Below are positions 9,625-19,092 of a DNA stretch of 64,000 nucleotides, piece after piece; position 1 is the first letter of the stretch, and every line of letters begins with the position of its first letter. The stretch comes from Agrobacterium tumefaciens (GTDB lineage: Bacteria > Pseudomonadota > Alphaproteobacteria > Rhizobiales > Rhizobiaceae), in contig JAGIAH010000001.1 of the NCBI GenBank assembly GCA_017744915.1, positions 558,001 through 622,000 of the forward strand. Direction: 5' to 3'. The notes below the pieces were generated by a model. That model saw nothing but the letters and a program-made list of their open reading frames with translations. It was not told the DNA's origin and ran no database searches. The position numbers and the translations under genes are program-made.

Positions 9625-10650
9625 ATGACCGAACGTCTCGAAGACATTGCAATCAAGATGGTCGCCGACGGCAAGGGCCTTCTTGCCGCCGACGAATCCA
9701 CAGGAACGATCAAGAAGCGTTTCGACAGTATCAATCTGGAGTCCACCGAGACCGCCCGTCGCGACTATCGCGAGATGCTGTTCCGCGCCGACGACGCCAT
9801 GAAGAAATACATTTCCGGCGTCATCCTTTACGAAGAGACCCTGTTCCAGAAGGCCGCCGATGGCACGCCTTTCGTGGACATCATCAAGGCAGCCGGCAGC
9901 CTGCCGGGTATCAAGGTGGATATCGGCGCCAAGCCGATGGCCTTCCACCCGCATGAATTCATCACCGAAGGCCTTGACGGTCTTTACGAGCGTCTGCGCA
10001 AATATCACGAGGCGGGCGCCCGTTTCGCCAAGTGGCGCGGCGTCATCACCATTGGTGAACAGCGCCCGAGCTGGGGTTCGATCAAGGCAAACTCCCAGTC
10101 GCTCGCCCGTTACGCAGCTCTCTGCCAGCAGGCCGATATCGTGCCGATCGTCGAGCCTGAAGTGCTGATGGACGGCGAGCCCGGCACCCATGACATCGAT
10201 CGTTGTGCGGAAGTCACGCAATGGGTTCTCCAGACCGTATTCGCCGATCTGTTCGACGCCCGCGTCAACCTTGAAGGCATGATCCTCAAGCCGAACATGA
10301 TCATCGACGGCAAGAACGCCCGCAAGGCGTCCGTCGAGGAAGTGGCGGAAAAGACCGTGAAGGTTCTGAAGGCCACTGTTCCTTCCGCCGTTCCTGGCAT
10401 TGCCTTCCTTTCCGGCGGCCAGTCCTCCGAAGAGGCGACCGCTCATCTCTCCGCCATGAATGCCGGTTACAACCTGCCCTGGTCGCTGACCTATTCCTAC
10501 GGCCGCGCCCTTCAGGATACCGCTCTCAAGACCTGGGGCGGCAAGCAGGAAAATGTCGCCGCCGGCCAGCGCGCCTTCACGCACCGCGCCGCCATGAACA
10601 GCCTTGCCGCCAAGGGCAACTGGAAACAGGAACTCGAAAAGGCAGCCTGA
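9625..10650 (+). CDS. fba: Class I fructose-bisphosphate aldolase
   Basis: 341 residues. Cleaves fructose 1,6-bisphosphate through a Schiff base, without metal. The family hallmarks are present: GKGLLAADESTGTI near 17-30, KWRGVI, EPEVL, and the Schiff-base lysine (Lys222) in LEGMILKPN. The C-terminal FLSGGQSSEEAT phosphate-binding segment is intact. A GGGAGAA ribosome site supports the ATG. Downstream of a 27-bp palindrome and followed by its own terminator, it looks monocistronic. Confidence 0.96.
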   Translation: MTERLEDIAIKMVADGKGLLAADESTGTIKKRFDSINLESTETARRDYREMLFRADDAMKKYISGVILYEETLFQKAADGTPFVDIIKAAGSLPGIKVDIGAKPMAFHPHEFITEGLDGLYERLRKYHEAGARFAKWRGVITIGEQRPSWGSIKANSQSLARYAALCQQADIVPIVEPEVLMDGEPGTHDIDRCAEVTQWVLQTVFADLFDARVNLEGMILKPNMIIDGKNARKASVEEVAEKTVKVLKATVPSAVPGIAFLSGGQSSEEATAHLSAMNAGYNLPWSLTYSYGRALQDTALKTWGGKQENVAAGQRAFTHRAAMNSLAAKGNWKQELEKAA

Positions 10651-10680
10651 GGCTTTCGCCGCAGACATGCGCTAAAATGA

Positions 10681-10707
10681 AGCCGCCCTTCCGGGCGGCT
10701 TTTTCTT
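10681..10707 (+). terminator. Rho-independent terminator after fba
   Basis: AGCCGCCC-TTCC-GGGCGGCT followed by TTTTTCTTT. Confidence 0.88.
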
Positions 10708-10760
10708 TGGAACCAATGGCAAAGGCCATGCGCGGTTTCGCCACCCGCTTTTGTTCCGGC

Positions 10761-10916
10761 CTATGGCCGCAAGAGCAGCGTCGCCGACCAGATGACAAAG
10801 GCGGCAACCGCAATCTTCCAGCAATCGCCTCTTTTTTTCAGGCCCGGCAGGCCCAAAGGCCGGATGATCTGGACCATCATGGCCAGCAGTAAAAAAAGGC
10901 CGATTGCCTTCGTCAT
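10761..10916 (-). CDS. Small membrane protein, 51 residues, unknown function
   Basis: Read on the minus strand: MTKAIGLFLLLAMMVQIIRP..., ending ...WSATLLLRP. Two hydrophobic segments (about 4-18 and 33-48) flank a short basic loop with GLKKRGD, so it is probably a two-pass inner-membrane protein. AAAAGG lies 9 nt before the ATG. It is convergent with fba and divergent from the MFS gene. I do not recognise a named family. Coding status rests on the ribosome site and on the clear hydrophobic-basic-hydrophobic pattern. Confidence 0.65.
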   Translation of the reverse strand: MTKAIGLFLLLAMMVQIIRPLGLPGLKKRGDCWKIAVAAFVIWSATLLLRP

Positions 10917-11051
10917 TTATTGAGCCTTTTCTTTATTTCTGCATCGTCACAGGCTGGACATTTTTACCGTTCACCAGAAGAGTGCAACTCATTCGGGTAA
11001 CCCCGTTCAATGGCCTGTCCGACCGTCCGCCGAACGTATGAGAGTGTCTTC

Positions 11052-12341
11052 ATGAGCAGAAATCTTCTACCCGTATTCGCTCTTTTATCCAGCACTCTGT
11101 TTCTTTTTCTCGGCAACGGCCTGCAGGGCCTCATCCTGCCGGTGCGCGGTTCGGCGGAAGGTTATTCCAACGAAACTCTGGGCTTTCTCGGCACCTCCTG
11201 GGCGGCAGGTTTCGTCATCGGCTGCTTTGTGGCGCCGGCCATAGTGCGCCGCGCGGGGCATGTGCGGGCATTCGGATCCTTCGTGGCGCTGGTGTGCCTG
11301 ACGGTGCTGATGACCGGCCTGATCATCGACGATGCCTCGTGGATCGCGCTGCGCGCGCTCACCGGTTTCTGCACAGCCGGCACCTCGATGATCATTGAAA
11401 GCTGGCTGAACGAGCGCGCCACCAATGAGAGCCGTGGCATGATCTTTTCGCTCTATATCGCCATCACGCTGCTCGGCGTCGTCGCGGGGCAAATGATCGT
11501 GCCGATGGGCGATATCAGCAATACATCGCTGTTCATGATCTGCGGTATCATCTATTGCATCGCCATTCTGCCTGCCACGCTTTCCAAGGCTGCCAGTCCC
11601 CAACCATTGCAGAAGGTCAAGCTGGATTTGCCAGCCCTTTACCGCAACTCGCCGGTCTCCTTCGTCGGCATCCTGATGATCGGCATCGCCAACGGCGCTT
11701 ACGGTACGCTCGGCGCCGTCTTCGGCGCAAGGGCAGGTCTCGACCCGACCATGATCGCCATCATGGTCTCCGTCACGATTTTCGTCGGTGCGCTGGCGCA
11801 ATTTCCGGCGGGCAGGCTTTCAGACCGGATAGACCGCCGTTACGTGCTGGCTGGCCTCGCCGGGCTTGGCGCCGTCGCTGGCCTTGCCGTCGCCTTGGTG
11901 CAGCCACATGACGTCTATGTGCTGATTTCCATGATCGCCATTTATGGCGCCGCCGCCAACGCGCTTTATCCCATCGCCGTGGCGCATGCCAATGACTTCG
12001 CCGCATCGGAAGATTTCGTCAAGGTCTCCGGCGGCCTGCTGCTGCTTTATGGCATCGGCACCATTATCGGCCCGACGCTGGGCGGCACGATCATGACCTA
12101 CTCCGGCCCCTATGCGCTGTTTCTGGTGACGGCGGTGGCGCATCTGCTGATCACCGCTTATGCCATCATCAGAAGCCGCCAGCGCGCCGCCCTTTCCACC
12201 GAGGAAAAGGACAATTTCTCGACCATGATGCCGACAACGCCCTCGCCACTCGTCACGCCGGAAAGTATTGCACTTGACCCGCGCGCGCCGCAATATCCCG
12301 AGGAGGATGGCGACTATGTGGAAAAAGGAGCAGGCATATGA
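11052..12341 (+). CDS. MFS transporter (YcaD-like)
   Basis: 429 residues with about 12 hydrophobic segments and an MFS signature after segment 2 (WAAGFVIGCFVAPAIVRRAG) repeated in the second half (GRLSDRIDRRY). The layout resembles the YcaD group of uncharacterised major facilitator proteins; the substrate cannot be told from sequence. ATG at 11052 is chosen because the protein then begins directly before segment 1; an upstream ATG at 11010 adds 14 unlikely residues. Its stop overlaps the next gene by 4 nt (ATGA), so translation of the two is coupled. Confidence 0.85.
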   Translation: MSRNLLPVFALLSSTLFLFLGNGLQGLILPVRGSAEGYSNETLGFLGTSWAAGFVIGCFVAPAIVRRAGHVRAFGSFVALVCLTVLMTGLIIDDASWIALRALTGFCTAGTSMIIESWLNERATNESRGMIFSLYIAITLLGVVAGQMIVPMGDISNTSLFMICGIIYCIAILPATLSKAASPQPLQKVKLDLPALYRNSPVSFVGILMIGIANGAYGTLGAVFGARAGLDPTMIAIMVSVTIFVGALAQFPAGRLSDRIDRRYVLAGLAGLGAVAGLAVALVQPHDVYVLISMIAIYGAAANALYPIAVAHANDFAASEDFVKVSGGLLLLYGIGTIIGPTLGGTIMTYSGPYALFLVTAVAHLLITAYAIIRSRQRAALSTEEKDNFSTMMPTTPSPLVTPESIALDPRAPQYPEEDGDYVEKGAGI

Positions 12342-12529
12342 GCCTCTTTGACGACGACCGCCCGCAAAAACCCGTGGCACACGAGATCGGCGGCGATCTC
12401 AGCCTTCTTTCGGTAGACGAGCTGAGCAGCCGCATTGACCTCCTGCAAGCCGAAATCGCCCGACTTGAGGAGGAGAGGAAACGCAAATCCGCCGGCCGGC
12501 TGGCGGCGGAGAATCTCTTCCGATCCTGA
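12338..12529 (+). CDS. DUF1192 family protein
   Basis: 63 residues: MSLFDDDRPQKP at the N-terminus, then the conserved LSLLSVDELSSRI and a charged helix with EIARLEEERKRK. This is the DUF1192 pattern of alphaproteobacteria. It overlaps the MFS transporter gene by 4 nt and is probably translationally coupled. Function is unknown; a small coiled-coil adaptor is possible. Confidence 0.85.
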   Translation: MSLFDDDRPQKPVAHEIGGDLSLLSVDELSSRIDLLQAEIARLEEERKRKSAGRLAAENLFRS

Positions 12530-12632
12530 TGCGCGCCTCAGAATAGATACGGGCTGCACGTCTTCCAATGCTGGTTGAGGCGCCCCGGCAGCGTCTTAAA
12601 ATAAAGATCCTGGCGCAGTCTTTCGTTTACCA

Positions 12633-12647
12633 TTAACCAAAAATTAA
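12633..12647 (+). promoter_or_regulatory. CtrA-type box (TTAA-N7-TTAA) before a small transcript
   Basis: TTAACCAAAAATTAA, a perfect match to the full CtrA site TTAA-N7-TTAA. A CTATAC -10-like hexamer follows at 12664-12669. Placement relative to the -10 fits activation by the cell-cycle regulator CtrA; binding is inferred. Confidence 0.6.
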
Positions 12648-12674
12648 GCTTTCTGAGAGATTACTATACATGTC

Positions 12675-12771
12675 CAGTTCTTCTGGACCTCAGGCATCTT
12701 CTCCATACGGCGAATTGGTCTGATTTTTCTCCCTGTTTTACCTTGAGAGCCGCTTTCGCGGCTCTTTTTTT
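12675..12771 (+). ncRNA. Candidate small RNA with CtrA-type promoter and own terminator
   Basis: About 97 nt from the predicted start after the -10 (12664-12669) to the terminator T-run. The 5' end folds as CCAG-TTCTT-CTGG (extended by GT/AC if the start is a few nt earlier). The middle is single-stranded and pyrimidine-rich with CTTCTCC and TTCTCCC, which could pair with ribosome binding sites. The 3' end is the terminator hairpin. Rhizobial trans-acting sRNAs such as EcpR1 and MmgR share this style. A 17-codon frame (ATG 12669, stop 12722) exists but its ATG lies at or before the predicted start. Confidence 0.5.
12746..12771 (+). terminator. Rho-independent terminator of the small transcript
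   Basis: AGAGCCGC-TTTC-GCGGCTCT followed by seven T. It separates the upstream CtrA-type promoter from rcdA. Confidence 0.9.
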
Positions 12772-12803
12772 GCCGCCCTGCGGATTCTGTAAAACTGTGG
12801 GTA

Positions 12804-12818
12804 TTAACCCTTCTTTAA
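12804..12818 (+). promoter_or_regulatory. CtrA-type box (TTAA-N7-TTAA) upstream of rcdA
   Basis: TTAACCCTTCTTTAA, a second perfect TTAA-N7-TTAA, 117 nt before the rcdA start and downstream of the small-transcript terminator. In Caulobacter, rcdA is a direct CtrA target, which supports the reading. Confidence 0.6.
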
Positions 12819-12934
12819 TAATTGCCTTGCGCATTTCGGGTAAAGATACCATCCTGAAAACACTAAAGGCCGGAACAAAATATCCGGGTCGTCGTTGCCT
12901 GACAGTGTGGTGCGTGAGCAGGGATTTAAAGAAA

Positions 12935-13450
12935 ATGTCGGAACAGGTTTTAAATACCATAAGCTTTGCGGGTCGCGCGGCTGCTTCCAACCAGTTCAAG
13001 ACCCTCTATACCGAAGGCATGACCTTGGTTGAGGAGACGGCAAGTTATCTCGACGGCGCCGGCCGCGCAGCCTCCAAGGTTCTGCCGCGCATGGCATCGG
13101 TCCTCTATGCGGCAGAATCGATGCGCCTCACCACCCGCCTGATGCAGATGGCCTCTTGGCTGCTTCTGCAGCGCGCCGTCAACAATGGCGAGATGACGCG
13201 CGATCAGGTTCTGAGCGAAAAGAACAAGGTACGTCTCGACAGCTTTAATGTCGACCGCAACGCGCCCGGCTGGAACGACCTGCCTGAATCCTTCCGCGAC
13301 CTCATCGAGCGCTCGCTGCGTCTCCAGAATCGCATCGCCCTGCTCGACCGCGAAATCTATCGCCCGTCCGAAGCCGCCAAGGTGCCGGACAACGAAAACA
13401 GCGTGCAGGCGCAGCTCAACCTGCTGCGCACGGCTTTCTCAATCAACTGA
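12935..13450 (+). CDS. rcdA: RcdA, regulator of CtrA degradation (DUF1465)
   Basis: 171 residues, helical, with the DUF1465 pattern: SFAGRAAASNQFKTLY at the N-terminus, a central YAAESMRLTTRLMQMASWLLLQ helix (in part) and a C-terminal LNLLRTAFS. DUF1465 proteins include Caulobacter RcdA, a ClpXP adaptor that with CpdR and PopA delivers CtrA for degradation. The start is ATG 12935 (MSEQVLN), with AGGGATTTAAAG upstream. Two CtrA-type boxes lie upstream and a terminator follows. Family assignment is confident; the adaptor role here is by homology. Confidence 0.85.
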   Translation: MSEQVLNTISFAGRAAASNQFKTLYTEGMTLVEETASYLDGAGRAASKVLPRMASVLYAAESMRLTTRLMQMASWLLLQRAVNNGEMTRDQVLSEKNKVRLDSFNVDRNAPGWNDLPESFRDLIERSLRLQNRIALLDREIYRPSEAAKVPDNENSVQAQLNLLRTAFSIN

Positions 13451-13479
13451 GAAAAGACCACATTATCCGGACAACTTGA

Positions 13480-13506
13480 AAGCAGGCTCACGGGCCTGCT
13501 TTTTTG
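13480..13506 (+). terminator. Rho-independent terminator after rcdA
   Basis: AAGCAGGC-TCACGG-GCCTGCTT then TTTT, 30 nt after the rcdA stop. Confidence 0.85.
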
Positions 13507-13626
13507 TTTGCGATGGCAAAGCAGTCGCCGCCACCCAAGTATTGCCCAAATTCAAATAAATACGTGAGATTGGTATTTAATTTTTTATCCTATTTCAGCA
13601 TACAGGCGCACTCAAAGAGGGAAAGG

Positions 13627-13800
13627 ATGAAAATCCTAAAGTATATCTCAATCACGTCTTTATCGGCGCTGCTCGTTGCTGCCTATATTTATGGAAAACC
13701 ACTTTGGGACGCCAACGAGAGAATCGATCGATGTTTCGATGACTATTCTCCGGCATATATCCATGATGACGCCGCAAGAGCCGCTGCCTGCGCCGATTAG
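13627..13800 (+). CDS. Small secreted or membrane-anchored protein, 57 residues
   Basis: MKILKYISITSLSALLVAAY: a short basic start then one hydrophobic segment (about 5-23), which is a signal anchor or signal peptide without a lipobox. The tail has two cysteines (RCFDDY and AACAD) that could form a disulfide in the periplasm. GAGGGAAAGG sits just before the ATG. The upstream stretch is more AT-rich than the flanking genes. No family recognised. It shares a bidirectional terminator with rpmE. Confidence 0.6.
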   Translation: MKILKYISITSLSALLVAAYIYGKPLWDANERIDRCFDDYSPAYIHDDAARAAACAD

Positions 13801-13889
13801 TGCCGGGCCGAAGCGGAACATGAGAACGAGGGTCGCCATACAAAAGAATATTGTCGTGGCGACAACAAGCCAGGCGGGACGAGGCAACA

Positions 13890-13918
13890 AAAAAAGCCCG
13901 GCAAAGCCGGGCTTTTTT
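13890..13918. terminator. Bidirectional terminator between the 57-residue ORF and rpmE
   Basis: AAAAAAGCCCGGC-AAA-GCCGGGCTTTTTT, symmetrical with T-runs on both strands. Confidence 0.9.
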
Positions 13919-13940
13919 AAATGATCCGTCCACAAGGGGA

Positions 13941-14162
13941 TCAGAGGCCGAGGCCGCCGAAACGCTTGTTGAACTTGGAAACGCGACCACCACGGTCCAT
14001 AAGCTGCTGGTTGCCGCCCGTCCATGCCGGATGGGACTTGGGGTCGATTTCAAGGTTCATGACGGCGCCTTCCGAACCCCAAGTAGAGCGGGTTTCGTAT
14101 TCGGTGCCATCGGTCATGACCACCTTGATCGTGTGATAGTCGGGATGGATATCAGCCTTCAT
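13941..14162 (-). CDS. rpmE: 50S ribosomal protein L31 (zinc-free type)
   Basis: 73 residues, [19 protein letters not shown] with the conserved [11 protein letters not shown] and [12 protein letters not shown] segments of bacterial L31. It has no cysteine, so it is the zinc-ribbon-less (C-) form. It binds the central protuberance of the 50S subunit. It is divergent from the ABC exporter gene, with an inverted repeat between them. Confidence 0.95.
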   Translation of the reverse strand: MKADIHPDYHTIKVVMTDGTEYETRSTWGSEGAVMNLEIDPKSHPAWTGGNQQLMDRGGRVSKFNKRFGGLGL

Positions 14163-14233
14163 GACAATCTTCCTGGTTAAGTGACGTGCGGTCCATTTGC
14201 CGCAATTGCGTCAACTGAGCCATTTCAATAAAT

Positions 14234-14263
14234 GAAGCCATAGACCAGATGGGCTATGGCTTC
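14234..14263. promoter_or_regulatory. Inverted repeat between rpmE and the ABC exporter gene
   Basis: GAAGCCATAG - 10 nt - CTATGGCTTC, perfect 10-nt arms. It lies in the divergent promoter region, so it may be an operator or a hairpin in the rpmE leader. No U-run is present on the + strand. Confidence 0.45.
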
Positions 14264-14422
14264 CCAATTCGATGCGGAGCCTATACATGAAGGTCGCCCA
14301 GATAACAAGAGCCTGCTATCCCCTTGTGAAAGGAGATGGCCAAAGGGGCGGGAATTTTACCGAACATCGGAAATTCGCCCGCAAAAGGCCGAAAACGGCA
14401 TGGAACGAGGAGCATAAGGGAC

Positions 14423-16222
<1,800 letters not shown>

Positions 16223-16223
16223 T

Positions 16224-16327
16224 TTGGAGCATTTCCAGCAGAAGTGTACTCGGTTTTGCGTCCGGAAATGCGCAAAACAAAGAGTTAGAGCAATGGAGGT
16301 GGACAGGTGTTCACCGGAATTGCTTTA
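16224..16327. repeat. Probable rhizobial intergenic palindromic repeat (RIME-like)
   Basis: The stretch GGAGCATTTCC...CGTCCGGAAATGCGCAAAACAAAGAGTTAGAGC...CACCGGAATTGCTTTA (abridged) resembles the short mosaic repeats scattered between genes in Rhizobium and Agrobacterium, which carry GTCCGGAAT, CAAAGAG and TTAGAGCA blocks. It fills the gap between two convergent genes. Its last bases supply the stop codon of the flavoprotein gene. The identification is from memory of the repeat type. Confidence 0.5.
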
Positions 16328-17971
16328 GCCCAACACCCTGCGTCCCGCAACGCGGCCTGAAAACAGGCAGCCGCCAAGGAATGTGCCCTCCAGCGCATTA
16401 TAACCATGCATGCCACCGCCGCCGAAACCCGCCACCTCACCGGCGGCATAAAGGCCCGGCACCGGTTGACCCGCGGCATCCAGCACCCGTGCTTCGAGAT
16501 CGGTATGCAGGCCGCCGAGCGTCTTGCGCGTCAGCACATGCAGGCGCACGGCAATCAACGGCCCCATTGCCGGATCAAGCAACCGGTGCGGTTTTGCCGT
16601 CCGCATCAGCCGGTCACCCAGATAACGGCGCGCGCCATGGATCGCCGTTACCTGCACATCCTTGCTGAAGCCGTTTTCGATTTCTCGGTCCCGCGCTTCT
16701 ATCTGCCGGCGGACATGATCGATATTGAGCCGGTCCTCACCGCTGACGGCATTCATTCCCATCACCAGCTCTTCCAGCGTATCGCGAACGACAAAGTCTT
16801 CGCCCCGCTCCATGAAGGCCCGCACCGGACCCGGCGGCTCCTTGCCCAGCCGTTTTAGCAGCAGCCGTATATCCTTACCCGTCAGATCCGGATTTTGCTC
16901 CGAGCCTGAAAGCGCAAACTCCTTCTTGATAATCGCCTTGGTCAGAATGAACCAGCTGTGGCCGCTGTCGCGCTCACCCAGCATCTTCAACGTGCCGAGC
17001 GTATCGAAGCCCGGCATGGCGGGAGCATCGAGCCGGTTTCCACCGGCATCGCACCAGAAGGATGACGGGCCGGGAAGAATACGAATGCCGTGGTTCGGCC
17101 AGATCGGATCGTGGTTTTTCACGCCCTCGGTATAGTGCCACATGCGGTCCCGATTGATGACGGCCCCGCCAGCGGTTTCAGTAATGCCGATCATGCGGCC
17201 ATCCACATGCGCGGGCACGCCACAGACCATATTTTCCGGCGGCCTGCCCAGACGTTCCACCGGCCAGTTGCGCCGCACCAGTTCCTGATTGCCACCGATG
17301 CCGCCGGAACTGACGATGACCGCGGGGGCAGAAAAGCGGAAGTCACCCTCGGCATCGCGGCTGCTTTTTTGACCACGAAGAACCGGATCAGCGGCAAGCA
17401 CGACGCCGGAAATGCCAGCGATCCGGCCATCGGTCCTTTCCAGACGGTCGACCTGATGGCGGAAGCGGAAAGTCAATCGACCGCTTGCCGCCATGTCCTG
17501 TGCTTTCTTGACGAAGGGCGCGAGCACTCCGGGACCGGTGCCCCATGTGACATGAAAGCGCGGAACGGAATTGCCGTGACCATCCGCCAAAGAGCCGCCG
17601 CGCTCGGCCCAGCCAACCACGGGAAACCAGCGCATGCCCATGCGATGCAGCCATTCGCGTTTCTCGCCGGCCGCGAAATCAAGATAGGCCTCCGCCCAGC
17701 GACGCGGCCAACGGTCCTCGGGGCGATCGAAACCGGCCGAACCAAACCAGTCCTGCCGGGCAAGATCGAGACTGTCTCGCACCCGCATCCGGCGCTGCTC
17801 GGGACTATCGACGAAAAACAGCCCGCCCAGCGACCAGAAGGCCTGGCCTCCGAGGTTCTGCTCCCCCTCCTGATCTACGACACAGACGCTGAAACCACGC
17901 TCGGCCGCCTCAGTGGCCGCCACCAGCCCCGCAAGCCCCGCGCCGACGACAATCACATCATAACGTTCCAT
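16325..17971 (-). CDS. FAD-binding dehydrogenase (fumarate reductase/KstD-like flavoprotein)
   Basis: 548 residues. N-terminal FAD-binding motif VVGAGLAGLVAATEAAERG (residues 8-26), the family's GGQAFWSLGG region, and a C-terminal FAD segment GLYAAGEVAGFGGGGMHGYN. This is the layout of soluble flavoprotein dehydrogenases related to fumarate reductase and ketosteroid dehydrogenase. A GGGAGGGG ribosome site precedes the ATG. It may oxidise a ring or enoate substrate, but the substrate cannot be read from sequence. It lies 87 nt after the MotB-like gene, probably as a separate unit. Confidence 0.85.
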   Translation of the reverse strand: MERYDVIVVGAGLAGLVAATEAAERGFSVCVVDQEGEQNLGGQAFWSLGGLFFVDSPEQRRMRVRDSLDLARQDWFGSAGFDRPEDRWPRRWAEAYLDFAAGEKREWLHRMGMRWFPVVGWAERGGSLADGHGNSVPRFHVTWGTGPGVLAPFVKKAQDMAASGRLTFRFRHQVDRLERTDGRIAGISGVVLAADPVLRGQKSSRDAEGDFRFSAPAVIVSSGGIGGNQELVRRNWPVERLGRPPENMVCGVPAHVDGRMIGITETAGGAVINRDRMWHYTEGVKNHDPIWPNHGIRILPGPSSFWCDAGGNRLDAPAMPGFDTLGTLKMLGERDSGHSWFILTKAIIKKEFALSGSEQNPDLTGKDIRLLLKRLGKEPPGPVRAFMERGEDFVVRDTLEELVMGMNAVSGEDRLNIDHVRRQIEARDREIENGFSKDVQVTAIHGARRYLGDRLMRTAKPHRLLDPAMGPLIAVRLHVLTRKTLGGLHTDLEARVLDAAGQPVPGLYAAGEVAGFGGGGMHGYNALEGTFLGGCLFSGRVAGRRVLG

Positions 17972-18058
17972 CAGCCCCTCCCAGATATGACGGAATTACT
18001 TTTACGCGAACGTAAATTTACTTTCGCCAGAAGGCAACGGTCATGACGGGGCCGTGAT

Positions 18059-19090
18059 TCAGCGCTCGGTCAGCTTGAGTTCGATACGGCGGTTCTGCTG
18101 GCGCGCTTCCGGTGAGTCACCTTCGGCAATCGGCTGATATTCGCCGAAACCGGCGGCAACCAGCCGGTTTGCCGGTACGCCCTTGGAAATCAGGAATTTC
18201 ACCACCGATGTCGCACGGGCAGAAGAAAGCTCCCAGTTGTCGCGGTAGCGGCCGGAACCGGAAAGCTGGACATTATCCGTATGGCCATCCACGCGCAGCA
18301 CCCAGTTGATCTCCGCCGGAATTTCCTTGGCGAGATCGAGCAGCGCAACCGCCAGCTTCTCCATCTCCGCCTGCCCTTCCGGATTGAGTTCGTTGCCACC
18401 GGAAGGAAAGAGCACCTCCGACTGGAAGACGAAACGGTCACCGACGATGCGGATGTTTTCGCGGTCCGAAAGGATTTCACGCAGCCGACCGAAGAAATCC
18501 GAGCGATAACGGTTCAATTCCTGCACGCGCTGAGCCAGCGCGACATTGAGGCGACGGCCGAGATCGGCGATCTTGACCTGAGACGAGGCGTCCTTGGCCT
18601 CCGATGCCTGCAGGGCAGCTTCGACGGAAGCGATCTGCGCCCTCAGCGCCGCAATCTGCTGGTTCAGCAATTCGATCTGCGCGGAGGCGCGGGAATTCGC
18701 CTGCCGCTGCTCATCCAGCTCGCCGGTCAGGCTGCCGATCCGGGCATTGGCGTTGGCATTATTGCCCGATCCCGCGTCGAGAAGCGCCTGCAGGCGCGAA
18801 CGCTCGTTTTCCGAAGCCGCAAGTGTGGATTGCAGGCTCGCAAGCGCATCCTCGATATCCTGCTTGTTGCCCTTTTCCATGGCGAGAAGTTCGGTCAGTT
18901 CGGCAATCTGGCTATTGAGGCGGGTCAGCACCTCGTCCTTGCCGGTAATTTCCCGCGACAACACGAATTGCGCCAGCACGAAAACCGTCAGCAGAAACAT
19001 GATGGCCATGAGCAGCGTCGACAGCGCATCGACGAAACCCGGCCAATAATCCACACCCCTGTCGCGGCGGCGGTTGCGCGCAAGCGCCAT
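18059..19090 (-). CDS. MotB/OmpA-like peptidoglycan-binding stator protein with long coiled coil
   Basis: 343 residues. A basic N-terminus, then one membrane segment (about 20-45) with an aspartate at its edge (GFVDALSTLL, Asp21), as in MotB, TolR and ZorB. A long coiled coil (about 48-190) follows, and then an OmpA-like peptidoglycan-binding domain with LFPSGGNEL, DGHTDN, NWELSSARA and QNRRIELKL. It starts 2 nt after the MotA-like gene. Known relatives use proton flow to do work across the envelope. The long coiled coil is unlike flagellar MotB, and no flagellar genes are nearby. Confidence 0.85.
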   Translation of the reverse strand: MALARNRRRDRGVDYWPGFVDALSTLLMAIMFLLTVFVLAQFVLSREITGKDEVLTRLNSQIAELTELLAMEKGNKQDIEDALASLQSTLAASENERSRLQALLDAGSGNNANANARIGSLTGELDEQRQANSRASAQIELLNQQIAALRAQIASVEAALQASEAKDASSQVKIADLGRRLNVALAQRVQELNRYRSDFFGRLREILSDRENIRIVGDRFVFQSEVLFPSGGNELNPEGQAEMEKLAVALLDLAKEIPAEINWVLRVDGHTDNVQLSGSGRYRDNWELSSARATSVVKFLISKGVPANRLVAAGFGEYQPIAEGDSPEARQQNRRIELKLTER

Positions 19091-19092
19091 GG

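Noticed and set aside
10677-10892. 71-codon + strand frame after fba
   Set aside because: It begins inside the fba terminator and lies opposite the better-supported minus-strand membrane protein.
12669-12722. 17-codon frame (MSSSSGPQASSPYGELV) in the small transcript
   Set aside because: Its ATG lies at or before the predicted transcription start and has no ribosome site; the same bases form a hairpin. Kept only as an alternative to the RNA reading.
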